Assembly: GCF_013184495.1 (NCBI RefSeq)
Contig: NZ_JAAOIY010000005.1
Coordinates: forward strand, 241,414 to 305,413
Origin: Sporosarcina jiandibaonis
GTDB taxonomy: Bacteria > Bacillota > Bacilli > Bacillales_A > Planococcaceae
Direction: 5' to 3'
DNA length: 64,000 bases
This document shows positions 42,398-50,065 of this stretch, piece by piece; the first letter of the stretch is position 1; each line of letters opens with the position of its first letter. Position numbers and translations under genes: made by a program. A model generated the notes under the pieces. The model was not told the DNA's origin, ran no database searches, and was given only the letters and a program-made list of their open reading frames with translations.

Positions 42398-43087
42398 GTG
42401 ATTGTAATCGCTACCATTCTAACGACTAGTATTACAACTCAAGTAACGGACGCAATCCGAACAGCTATCATTACGGGAGAATACGAACCAGGAAAGCAAC
42501 TATCTGAAGCTGCTTTATCACAGCATTTTAAAATAAGTAGAACACCGGTGAGAGAAGCGTTAAAGCAATTAGAGCGAGAAGGGCTAGTGGAAATCATACC
42601 GCGGGTTGGAACTTGTGTATTGAAACCGACAGAAAAAGAATTAGATGAGTTATTTACAGTAAAGGAAGCGATGGAGGGGCTTGCAGCAGGAATTCTTGCT
42701 GAAAAAGGGGATTTGAAAGCAATAGCGAAAGTGCGTAAAGCCGTATTTATGATGGAAGAAGCCGTACAAGAAAAGGATCATAATAAATTCGTAGAAGCGA
42801 ATAATCTTTTTCACCAAGCAATTATGGACGGTGCAAATAATTCCAAACTGAGTTATGTATTTAATTTACTCATAAATCAAATACCTTATAATCGCTATGT
42901 TTATCTAAGTATCGATGTTCCAAATCGATTGGAAGTGTCATTGAGAGAACATCAAATTATATTAGATGCGATATTAAGTGAAGATCGATATAAAGCTGAA
43001 AAAGCTATGAGAGATCACGTTAGGGCAAGTGCGATAGGGCTGAAAAAGGGAATTGCGAAAAGACTTTACCAACAAACAGCAAAATAA
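42398..43087 (+). CDS. GntR family regulator, FCD (FadR) subfamily
   Basis: 229 aa. The N-terminal winged helix (about 12-75) carries the GntR pattern: AIITGEYEPGKQLSEAALSQ, then SRTPVREALKQLEREGLVEI. The FCD effector domain follows, with the metal-binding His set (NNLFHQAIM, LREHQIILDAI and MRDHVRA). Members repress catabolic operons until an acid or aldehyde intermediate binds. The GTG start sits inside the AAAGGGGTGAT ribosome site itself, so the true start is uncertain; no ATG, GTG or TTG lies in frame at normal spacing. It is likely autoregulated and controls the cluster. Confidence 0.88.
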   Translation: MIVIATILTTSITTQVTDAIRTAIITGEYEPGKQLSEAALSQHFKISRTPVREALKQLEREGLVEIIPRVGTCVLKPTEKELDELFTVKEAMEGLAAGILAEKGDLKAIAKVRKAVFMMEEAVQEKDHNKFVEANNLFHQAIMDGANNSKLSYVFNLLINQIPYNRYVYLSIDVPNRLEVSLREHQIILDAILSEDRYKAEKAMRDHVRASAIGLKKGIAKRLYQQTAK

Positions 43088-43101
43088 GGGGGAGAATAGG
43101 T

Positions 43102-44250
43102 ATGAAATTCGGAATATTTGCGAATCTAGCGGGGCCAGGTCGACATGAGGAATACGATAAAGTCTTAGACGAAGCACGCGAGCAAGCTATTTACTGTGAT
43201 GAAAATGGTTACGATTCAATTTGGTATACGGAACACCATTTTGGCCATGAGGGGAATGAATTAATTTCAAACCCCCTTATGATGGGAGCAGATATCGCCG
43301 CTCGGACGAAGAATATCCGAATTGGTCAAGCGGCAAACGTTGCAACATTCTGGCATCCACTTCGGTTGGCAGAGGATATCGCTATGTTGGATCAATTGAG
43401 TAAAGGTCGTGTAGAAGTAGGTTTAGCTCGCGGTTTATATGGTCGTGAGGCTGCAAACTTAAATCCAAATGCAGATCCGAAAAATAATGATCAAAACAGA
43501 GCGTTATTTGAAGAAACGGTAGATATTTTGAAAAAAGCTTGGTCAAATCGCTTCTTCTCGCATGAAGGAGAATTTTACAAGTTTCCGCCTGAAGGACTGA
43601 AGTGGAATCATCCAATGAGTCCTCAATCTCCAGAATATATGGATATGGAAAAAGAGGAAATTAATAAAATTTCTATCATGCCTAACACGCATCAAGGACG
43701 AATGCCAAAATTATGGCAAACAATTGACTCGCCTCGTTCAATTGAAATTGCCGCGGAGACTGGTATCAATGCAATGTTCTGGATGCCAACTGTGAAAGAG
43801 CTGAAAGGCCGATTTGAATTATATCGCGATAGAGCATCAAAAGCACGCGGCTACGAGGTACCACTCGGTGAAGGAATTGCGTTGGTCCGTGATGTGTATG
43901 TAGCAGAAACTATGGAACAGGCTCGTGAAGATGCTGCCGAAGCAGTACTAAACACATATCGCTGGATTTGCCGCTGGAGGGGACTTGGAAATTTAATGGA
44001 TCCGGGTGAAGAGGTAAAAGCTGGCCAGGAGTTAACCTATGAATTCCTGCACCCTAGAAACTTGTTGTTCGGGACGCCAGAATACGTAACTGAAAAAATC
44101 AAAGAATTACAAGAAGAGTTGAATTTGCAAAATCTATTACTGTGGAAGAATCATAGTCATTTACCACACGATAAAATCATGAACAGCTTAAAGTTATTTA
44201 CTGAAGAAGTCATGCCAAATTTCACAAAAACAAAACAGGGGGTACTGTAA
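43102..44250 (+). CDS. luciferase-like (LLM) flavin-dependent monooxygenase
   Basis: 382 aa, the size of the bacterial-luciferase TIM-barrel family using reduced flavin supplied by a separate reductase. The signature Y-T-E-H-H-F (about 45-50) is the luciferase-type flavin site; NIRIGQAANVATFWHPLRLAED (about 72-93) and RVEVGLARGLYGRE (about 106-119) follow. The EHHF pattern and the overall order differ from RutA, which lacks it. A flavin reductase is encoded at 51574. It probably performs the oxygen-dependent first step, such as ring or C-N cleavage. First gene after the regulator, 14 bases downstream. Confidence 0.88.
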   Translation: MKFGIFANLAGPGRHEEYDKVLDEAREQAIYCDENGYDSIWYTEHHFGHEGNELISNPLMMGADIAARTKNIRIGQAANVATFWHPLRLAEDIAMLDQLSKGRVEVGLARGLYGREAANLNPNADPKNNDQNRALFEETVDILKKAWSNRFFSHEGEFYKFPPEGLKWNHPMSPQSPEYMDMEKEEINKISIMPNTHQGRMPKLWQTIDSPRSIEIAAETGINAMFWMPTVKELKGRFELYRDRASKARGYEVPLGEGIALVRDVYVAETMEQAREDAAEAVLNTYRWICRWRGLGNLMDPGEEVKAGQELTYEFLHPRNLLFGTPEYVTEKIKELQEELNLQNLLLWKNHSHLPHDKIMNSLKLFTEEVMPNFTKTKQGVL

Positions 44251-44251
44251 A

Positions 44252-44830
44252 ATGTTAGAAATTCGTAAAGTGTATACAGCAATTGAGGAAACACGCATTG
44301 AAGGCGGCAAGGAAATCGAAGAGCCAATTAAAATGATTACAACGATGTTAGTGATGAAAAACCCTTGGGCTGGAAGAGGTTTTGTCGAAGATTTAATGCC
44401 TGAAATTAATGAATATGCACCGCAAATCGGCGAGTTATTAGTTGCGGAACTATTCAAGCATATCCAGTCGGCTGATGATGTTGAAGCGTTTGGTAAAGCG
44501 GCTGTCGTCGGTGTAGATGGGGAAATGGAGCACGCATCTGCGTTTATCCATACATTGAAGTTTGGTAACAAGTTCCGTGATGCAGTTCAAGGGGAAAGTA
44601 TTTTGCCGTTTACAAACAAGCGTGGAGGCGCAGGAACGGCGGTTATAATTCCAATGGTTCACAAAAACGAAGATTCAAAGCGCTCGCACTTCCTGACATT
44701 TGAAGCAACTATTCCAGATGCACCGAGAGCTGATGAAATTGTTGTTGCAATTAGCGTTTCAACAGCAGGGCGTCCACACCCTAGAACTGGAGACCGTCAC
44801 CAAGATATGCTTGAAATGGGTCTCGCCTAA
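44252..44830 (+). CDS. amino acid synthesis family protein (DUF1185, PF06684)
   Basis: 192 aa. Matches the PF06684 pattern: a start EIRKVYTAIEETRIEGGKEI, the block KNPWAGRGFVEDLMP (about 35-49), GVDGEMEHASAFIH (about 89-102) and the glycine-rich RGGAGTAVIIPMVHKNEDS with DAPRADEIVVAIS. Structures of this family show a variant of the Bacillus chorismate mutase fold; the reaction is not established. It is one base from the monooxygenase gene's stop and overlaps the next start (TAATG), so it belongs firmly to the pathway. A hydrolytic or isomerising step on a ring-derived intermediate is an inference. Confidence 0.82.
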   Translation: MLEIRKVYTAIEETRIEGGKEIEEPIKMITTMLVMKNPWAGRGFVEDLMPEINEYAPQIGELLVAELFKHIQSADDVEAFGKAAVVGVDGEMEHASAFIHTLKFGNKFRDAVQGESILPFTNKRGGAGTAVIIPMVHKNEDSKRSHFLTFEATIPDAPRADEIVVAISVSTAGRPHPRTGDRHQDMLEMGLA

Positions 44831-45642
44831 TGCCAAAGATTACCTATAATCATGGGACGATTCACTACGAAGAAAAAGGAGTTGGCGAACCGCTCATTTT
44901 CATACATGGTGTCGGGTTGGATCATGCATTGTGGGAGCAACAGGTGAATAGTTTGTCTGAACATTATCGCGTAATTGCGTACGACATGATAGGACACGGG
45001 GAATCTTCACATCCCCCTGGTCCTTATTCACTTTCTCAGTTTGTTGAACAACTTACCGCACTCGTAGACAGTCTAAATCTCGAAAAGATTAACCTTGTCG
45101 GCTTTTCAATGGGTGGAATGGTAGCTCAAGCATTTGCTTTAGCAAACCCAACCAAAATGAAAACGCTCACAATCATGAATGCAGTTGCTAATCGGACAAA
45201 AATACAACGACAAGCGGTACTAACTCGGGTTGAAGAGGTGGGAAGAAGTGGTCCGCAATCTACAATCGAACCTGCGATAGAGCGTTGGTTTACTTCAGAT
45301 TATCTTCGTGATAAAGCTGATGTTGTGAATCAAACCCGTACCCGGCTTCAATCAAATGATCCCGCTGCTTACTTAGCGGCATATACGCTGTTCGCGACAG
45401 CCGATCAAGAAATTTGGGATAAACTGGACCAAATAACTGTTCCTACACTCGTGATTACAGGAGAAAATGATGTGGGCTCCACACCAGAAATGGCACAACA
45501 AATTCATCAAAGAATTTTTGGTTCGGAACTGTTGATTGTTCCTGAATATAGACATATGCTTCCGGTCGAAAGACCAGATATTGTCAACGAAGCAATTCAT
45601 TCATTTATAGAGAGAACAGTTCTTGTAGGCGAAGGGAGATGA
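44830..45642 (+). CDS. alpha/beta hydrolase (RutD / enol-lactonase-like)
   Basis: 270 aa. The nucleophile elbow is GFSMGG (Ser near 94), the oxyanion region is HGVGLDHALW, the acid is in TGENDVGS (about 215) and the base His in EYRHMLPVERP (about 240). Size and motifs match RutD, 3-oxoadipate enol-lactonase and the acetamidomethylenesuccinate hydrolase/TgnE group. Its start overlaps the DUF1185 stop. In a ring-cleavage pathway it would hydrolyse an N-acyl enamine or a lactone; which of these cannot be decided from sequence. Confidence 0.85.
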   Translation: MPKITYNHGTIHYEEKGVGEPLIFIHGVGLDHALWEQQVNSLSEHYRVIAYDMIGHGESSHPPGPYSLSQFVEQLTALVDSLNLEKINLVGFSMGGMVAQAFALANPTKMKTLTIMNAVANRTKIQRQAVLTRVEEVGRSGPQSTIEPAIERWFTSDYLRDKADVVNQTRTRLQSNDPAAYLAAYTLFATADQEIWDKLDQITVPTLVITGENDVGSTPEMAQQIHQRIFGSELLIVPEYRHMLPVERPDIVNEAIHSFIERTVLVGEGR

Positions 45643-45646
45643 AGAT

Positions 45647-47143
45647 TTGGCAGAATTAAAAACTGAACTTAAAACTTATGACATGTATATAAACGGCGAA
45701 TGGACAGCGTCTTCAAGCGGGGAATACTTTCCAAGCTACAATCCAGCAACGGGAGAGGCTTGGTCTAAAGTTGCAAAAGGTACAGCTGAAGATGTGAATC
45801 GTGCGGTAGAAGCGGCACATCAAGCATTTGTAAATTCTGAATGGACACATATGACCTATACCAACAGAGGGAAGCTCGTTAGAAGACTAGGTGAGCTAAT
45901 TGCAGAAAATGTGGATGAACTCGCGCAGTACGAAACAATTGATAATGGAAAATTGATACGTGAAATGCGCGGACAATTAAATTACTTACCAGAATTCTTC
46001 TATTATTACGCAGGCCTTGCCGATAAAATCCACGGCTATACGCTGCCAATGGATAAACAGGATATGTTTGCTTTTACAACGAGAGAACCGCTTGGCGTTG
46101 TCGCTGCAATTACGCCTTGGAATTCTCCGCTCTATTTGACGACGTTGAAACTAGCGCCAGCACTTGTAGCTGGAAATACAATCGTCATTAAACCATCTGA
46201 AATGACATCCGCTTCATTACTTGAACTCATGAAACTAGTAGAAGAAGCGGGATTCCCGCCAGGAGTAGTGAACGTAGTAACTGGATTCGGGGAGCCTGTC
46301 GGTGAAACATTAACAGCTCATCCACTTGTAAGGCGGGTTGCTTTTACTGGGGGAGCTGAGTCGGCTCGTCATGTCGTCCGTAATACAGCGAATAACTTTG
46401 CGCAATTATCATTAGAGCTCGGAGGAAAATCACCGAATATTGTCTTCGAGGATGCGAATCCTGATAACGCGGCGATGGGAATTATTGCTGGAATCTTTGG
46501 TGCTTCAGGGCAAAGTTGCGTAGCTGGATCTCGAGCGTTTTTACACGTAGATATTTATGACCAAGTGATGGAAAGACTTGTTGATCGTGTCTCGAAAATT
46601 ACGATTGGTGATCCGCTTTCAGACAGTACAGAAATGGGCCCGCTTGCAACAGAAGCGCAATTGAAGCGTGTGGCAGACTACGTAAATATTGGGAAAGAAG
46701 AAGGCGGAAAGGTCATAGTAGGTGGTGAAAAACCTGAACATTTGGATAAAGGATGGTATTTTGAGCCGACGATATTCGAACATACTGACAACAACGCACG
46801 TATCACAAAGGAAGAAATTTTCGGACCTGTGTTAAGTGTCATTCCATTTAAAGATGAAGCAGAAGTAATTGAGTTAGCGAACAGTACAGAATATGCATTA
46901 GCAGCCGGGATTTGGGCGAGTGATATTGCGAAAGCCCACCGAGTTGCCAAAGCAATTAAGGCCGGGATCGTTTGGGTGAATACTTACCGGAGCATATCTC
47001 CAATCGCACCAATAGGGGGTTCTGGTTTAAGTGGATACGGCAGAGAAAGCGGCTTTGATGCAATTTATGAATATACACAAAGTAAAGTAGTCTGGGTGAA
47101 CACATCATCCGAAGCGATACCGGATCCATTTATTATGCGGTGA
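45647..47143 (+). CDS. NAD(P)-dependent aldehyde dehydrogenase (first of two)
   Basis: 498 aa. Rossmann segment and fingerprint TPWNSPLYLTTLKLAPALVA (about 158-177), catalytic Glu in LELGGKSPNIVF (about 262) and Cys in GASGQSCVAGSR (about 296). It resembles the betaine- and hydroxymuconic-semialdehyde dehydrogenase branch. TTG 45647 follows AAGGGAGATGAAG and lies just after the hydrolase stop. It would oxidise an aldehyde produced by ring opening to the acid. Both catalytic residues are intact. Confidence 0.92.
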   Translation: MAELKTELKTYDMYINGEWTASSSGEYFPSYNPATGEAWSKVAKGTAEDVNRAVEAAHQAFVNSEWTHMTYTNRGKLVRRLGELIAENVDELAQYETIDNGKLIREMRGQLNYLPEFFYYYAGLADKIHGYTLPMDKQDMFAFTTREPLGVVAAITPWNSPLYLTTLKLAPALVAGNTIVIKPSEMTSASLLELMKLVEEAGFPPGVVNVVTGFGEPVGETLTAHPLVRRVAFTGGAESARHVVRNTANNFAQLSLELGGKSPNIVFEDANPDNAAMGIIAGIFGASGQSCVAGSRAFLHVDIYDQVMERLVDRVSKITIGDPLSDSTEMGPLATEAQLKRVADYVNIGKEEGGKVIVGGEKPEHLDKGWYFEPTIFEHTDNNARITKEEIFGPVLSVIPFKDEAEVIELANSTEYALAAGIWASDIAKAHRVAKAIKAGIVWVNTYRSISPIAPIGGSGLSGYGRESGFDAIYEYTQSKVVWVNTSSEAIPDPFIMR

Positions 47144-47172
47144 AAACGTTTATCAGGAAGGGAGAAATCGAC

Positions 47173-47475
47173 ATGACTATCGACAAAATGATTCATTTAC
47201 CGGATCTATCCTTCATTCGTCTATGTAACGAAGACTATGGCATAAATAGAGGACTCTATAATACGATTGATATGTTTTTTTACGAACGCGGATTCGAACG
47301 TATTATAGATAGAAGAAAAAACATTCTCTATTTTCTTGATCACATTCAAAAGGGTGCTGATGTTGAAAAAAAACGCGCCAAATTTGGAAGTGGAGGACTG
47401 AAGATAAAAATCGATGAATATCTCCTGGAGTTTGAAAAAGAGGGTAATAAGAAAAGCATGCAATTAGCTAAATAA
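47173..47475 (+). CDS. hypothetical protein inside the catabolic operon
   Basis: 100 aa from ATG 47173 (GGGAG upstream; an earlier in-frame ATG overlaps the aldehyde dehydrogenase stop). It is soluble and helical with aromatic residues (GLYNTIDMFFYERGFERIID) and a basic C-terminus. I recognise no family; its size is reminiscent of small helper subunits of ring-processing enzymes, for instance LigA-like alpha subunits, but no motif supports that. Conserved placement between two dehydrogenase genes suggests a pathway role. Confidence 0.5.
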   Translation: MTIDKMIHLPDLSFIRLCNEDYGINRGLYNTIDMFFYERGFERIIDRRKNILYFLDHIQKGADVEKKRAKFGSGGLKIKIDEYLLEFEKEGNKKSMQLAK

Positions 47476-47506
47476 GTTTAAATATAGGAAGAAGGTTACT
47501 TAAATT

Positions 47507-48952
47507 ATGACGAAGTCAATACCGAGTGTAAAGAAGCAACATCTTCTTATTAACGGGGAGTGGGTCGAAGCGGAAGAATACAATCTTCTTCGATCTCCAT
47601 ATTCAGGTGAAGTGATTGCTGAAGTCCCGGTGGCGACAGCAGCCGAAACAGAATTGGCGATTGAAGCAGCCGTTAACGCCCGAAAAGTGATGGCGAAAAT
47701 GCCGGCCTATAGACGTGCAGAGATTTTAGAGAATTTAGTTCGATTATTGCAGGAGAGGACCGAAGAAGCAGCTGAAATTATTGCATTGGAAGCCGCAAAG
47801 CCGATTGTTACTGCTAGAGGTGAAGTGAGACGCACGATTGAAACATACAAATTTGCAGCCGAGGAAGCAAAACGCATTCAAGGCGAGACACTTCCGCTTG
47901 ATGCGGCACGCGATGGCGAAAATCGATTAGCTTATACGGTGCATGAACCAATCGGTGTCATTGGCGCAATTACGCCATTTAATTTTCCTATGAATTTAGT
48001 TGCCCATAAAATCGGCCCGGCGATTGCAAGCGGCAATACGATTGTTTTAAAACCGGCGACACAAACACCGTTATCATCGTACTTTATTGCAGAACTTCTT
48101 ATTGAAGCAGGGTTGCCAAAAGGCGCGCTGAATGTTGTGACTGGAAGTGGCAGGGTGACGGGTGACAAACTTGTAAGAGATCATCGTATCAGTATGATTA
48201 CATTTACAGGAAGCCCGGAGGTAGGCATTGAAATTCGTAGTAAGGCCGGCTTGAAAAAAGTCACTTTAGAACTTGGTTCCAATGCTGCGGTCATAGTCGA
48301 TAAAAACGTTGACCTTGATAAAATTATCCCGCGCTGTGTAACTGGTGCCTTCGCTTTTCAAGGTCAAGTATGCATTTCTTTACAACGTGCATATGTTCAT
48401 GAAGATATCTATGAAGAGTTCGTTAGTAAACTAGTGGAAGAAACGAAAAAGTTGGTCATTGGGAATCCTTTCGAGGAGTCAACGGACGTATCTGCGCTTA
48501 TTTCAGCAGGAGATGTGGAACGCACTCTAAGTTGGATTGCTGAGGCGAAGGAACAAGGAGCGAAAGTTGTCACAGGCGGAAATGCGGAAGGGCAGATTTT
48601 GTATCCGACAATCATTCTTGAAGCCGATGCTGCGATGAAAGTTTCATGCAACGAAGTATTCGCGCCAATTGTCGTTGTAAATAAAGTGAAAAACGTAGTG
48701 GAAGCAATTGAGCAAGTGAACGATTCACGTTACGGCTTGCAAGCAGGAATTTATACAAATGATGTCACTACCGCTTTAATTGCAACAGATGATTTGCATG
48801 TCGGCGGAGTAATGATCAATGACATTCCAACGTTCCGAGTAGATAATATGCCGTACGGCGGTGTGAAAGAAAGCGGAACAGGACGTGAAGGTTTGAAATA
48901 TGCAGTCGAAGAAATGACTGAAATGAAATTGGTAGTTTGGAACCGAAATTAG
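47507..48952 (+). CDS. NAD(P)-dependent aldehyde dehydrogenase (second; semialdehyde dehydrogenase-like)
   Basis: 481 aa. Fingerprint TPFNFPMNLVAHKIGPAIAS (about 145-164), Glu in TLELGSNAAVIV (about 250) and Cys in AFQGQVCISLQR (about 284). The F-x-G-Q-x-C-I-S-x-Q-R context is typical of the GAPN/lactaldehyde/succinate-semialdehyde type dehydrogenases. Only about one third of positions match the first dehydrogenase by eye, so the two act on different aldehydes. It is the likely last step into central metabolism, such as succinate semialdehyde to succinate (inference). Confidence 0.9.
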   Translation: MTKSIPSVKKQHLLINGEWVEAEEYNLLRSPYSGEVIAEVPVATAAETELAIEAAVNARKVMAKMPAYRRAEILENLVRLLQERTEEAAEIIALEAAKPIVTARGEVRRTIETYKFAAEEAKRIQGETLPLDAARDGENRLAYTVHEPIGVIGAITPFNFPMNLVAHKIGPAIASGNTIVLKPATQTPLSSYFIAELLIEAGLPKGALNVVTGSGRVTGDKLVRDHRISMITFTGSPEVGIEIRSKAGLKKVTLELGSNAAVIVDKNVDLDKIIPRCVTGAFAFQGQVCISLQRAYVHEDIYEEFVSKLVEETKKLVIGNPFEESTDVSALISAGDVERTLSWIAEAKEQGAKVVTGGNAEGQILYPTIILEADAAMKVSCNEVFAPIVVVNKVKNVVEAIEQVNDSRYGLQAGIYTNDVTTALIATDDLHVGGVMINDIPTFRVDNMPYGGVKESGTGREGLKYAVEEMTEMKLVVWNRN

Positions 48953-48963
48953 GAGGCAATAAC

Positions 48964-49230
48964 ATGGCGTATTATGCGGCATTCTTGCATATGAAGGATG
49001 CGGAGAAAAATGCAAAGGTGCTCCCGCGTCATATTGCATACTTAGAAGATATGGAAGCATGTGGAAAAGTTTTTGCGAGAGGTCCTTTTACAGATGGAAC
49101 GGGCGGTCTCGTCGTCTATATTGCAGATACTTATGAAGAAGCGTTAGAAATCGCTGAGGCTGATCCGCATGTCGTTGAAGGAGTTCGCCGACTAGAGCTG
49201 AAAGAATGGAAGGCACTTACAATTAGTTAA
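48964..49230 (+). CDS. YciI-like (YCII domain) protein
   Basis: 89 aa. ATG 48964 follows AGGAGG. The YCII ferredoxin-like fold shows RHIAYLEDMEACGKVFARGP with the conserved His and later FTDGTGGLVVYIADTYEEAL and DPHV (Asp-Pro-His). Related muconolactone isomerases and dehydrochlorinases use this fold for proton transfers on ring-derived acids. Placed between the second dehydrogenase and the isochorismatase gene, it may isomerise an intermediate. Confidence 0.82.
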   Translation: MAYYAAFLHMKDAEKNAKVLPRHIAYLEDMEACGKVFARGPFTDGTGGLVVYIADTYEEALEIAEADPHVVEGVRRLELKEWKALTIS

Positions 49231-49297
49231 GTAGAGGCAATAGTAATTAAGAGAATGCAAGAGCGCAAGGGTTTCTAGGGGAATATTTCTGTCAAAC

Positions 49298-49314
49298 TTG
49301 TATGGTACATGGCA
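49298..49314. promoter_or_regulatory. operator before the isochorismatase gene
   Basis: TTGTATG-GTA-CATGGCA, the same motif as before the BCCT and GntR genes, 20 bases before the ATG. No clear -35/-10 was found; an internal promoter is likely but unproven. Confidence 0.65.
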
Positions 49315-49334
49315 GTTGGGAGGTGTATAAGAAA

Positions 49335-50000
49335 ATGAATGCGAGGAACACAGCTTTACTCTTAATCGACCTTCAAAAGGAAGGCGGAACATCGGACGTC
49401 GTCGGAATGGATGAAATTATTGAAAAAACAGCAACTCTTATAAAAGAGTGTCGAGAAAAAGGCATTCCAATCATTTATACTCGCCATTTAAATAGGGGAG
49501 ATGCAGTTGGGCTTGCTAACCGGGAGCCATTGAACGAAAAAGGGGAGCCGGCTTACTATCACACAGAAACTGAGGCAATTGATGTAATCGAAGAAATAAA
49601 GCCCGAACCTGGTGATATTATCATTGATAAATACAGATACAGCGGGTTTCATGAATCTAGTTTGGAGCTAATGTTAAAAAGCTTAAATGTAAAGCATTTG
49701 ATCATTGGCGGTGTTTTGACGGATGTCTGTGTAATCTCAACAGCAATGGATGCTTATTATCGTGATTATCAAATTAATTTAATTAAAGACATCTGCGGGA
49801 CTACTACTGAAGGTGCTCATATGGCGGCAATCCTGATGATGGGGAATTGGATTTATGATATTGAAATTTATGACACAAAACAACTTATTAATAAGTTGTC
49901 GGGAGAAGAATACAAAGTCTGGAAATCTGAGGGACCAGATGAATTGCAGTTTACACCTGAAAATTTACGATCGGTTTTCGAGAAATTAACATTTGATTGA
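49335..50000 (+). CDS. isochorismatase-family cysteine hydrolase (amidase)
   Basis: 221 aa from ATG 49335 (GGGAGGTG upstream; an ATG at 49302 lies within the operator). Catalytic triad: Asp in LLLIDLQ (about 12), Lys in IIDKYRYSGF (about 103) and Cys in GGVLTDVCV (about 137). Relatives include ureidoacrylate amidohydrolase RutB, maleamate amidohydrolase NicF and N-carbamoylsarcosine amidase. It would cut an amide or carbamoyl bond of an opened ring. It has its own copy of the operator, so it can start a second transcript with the transporter and reductase genes. Confidence 0.88.
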   Translation: MNARNTALLLIDLQKEGGTSDVVGMDEIIEKTATLIKECREKGIPIIYTRHLNRGDAVGLANREPLNEKGEPAYYHTETEAIDVIEEIKPEPGDIIIDKYRYSGFHESSLELMLKSLNVKHLIIGGVLTDVCVISTAMDAYYRDYQINLIKDICGTTTEGAHMAAILMMGNWIYDIEIYDTKQLINKLSGEEYKVWKSEGPDELQFTPENLRSVFEKLTFD

Positions 50001-50065
50001 CATCGCAGGAACTACTTCACAAAGCTTTCTAAAACAATTCTAAATCAAATAAGGGGAGGAAACTT

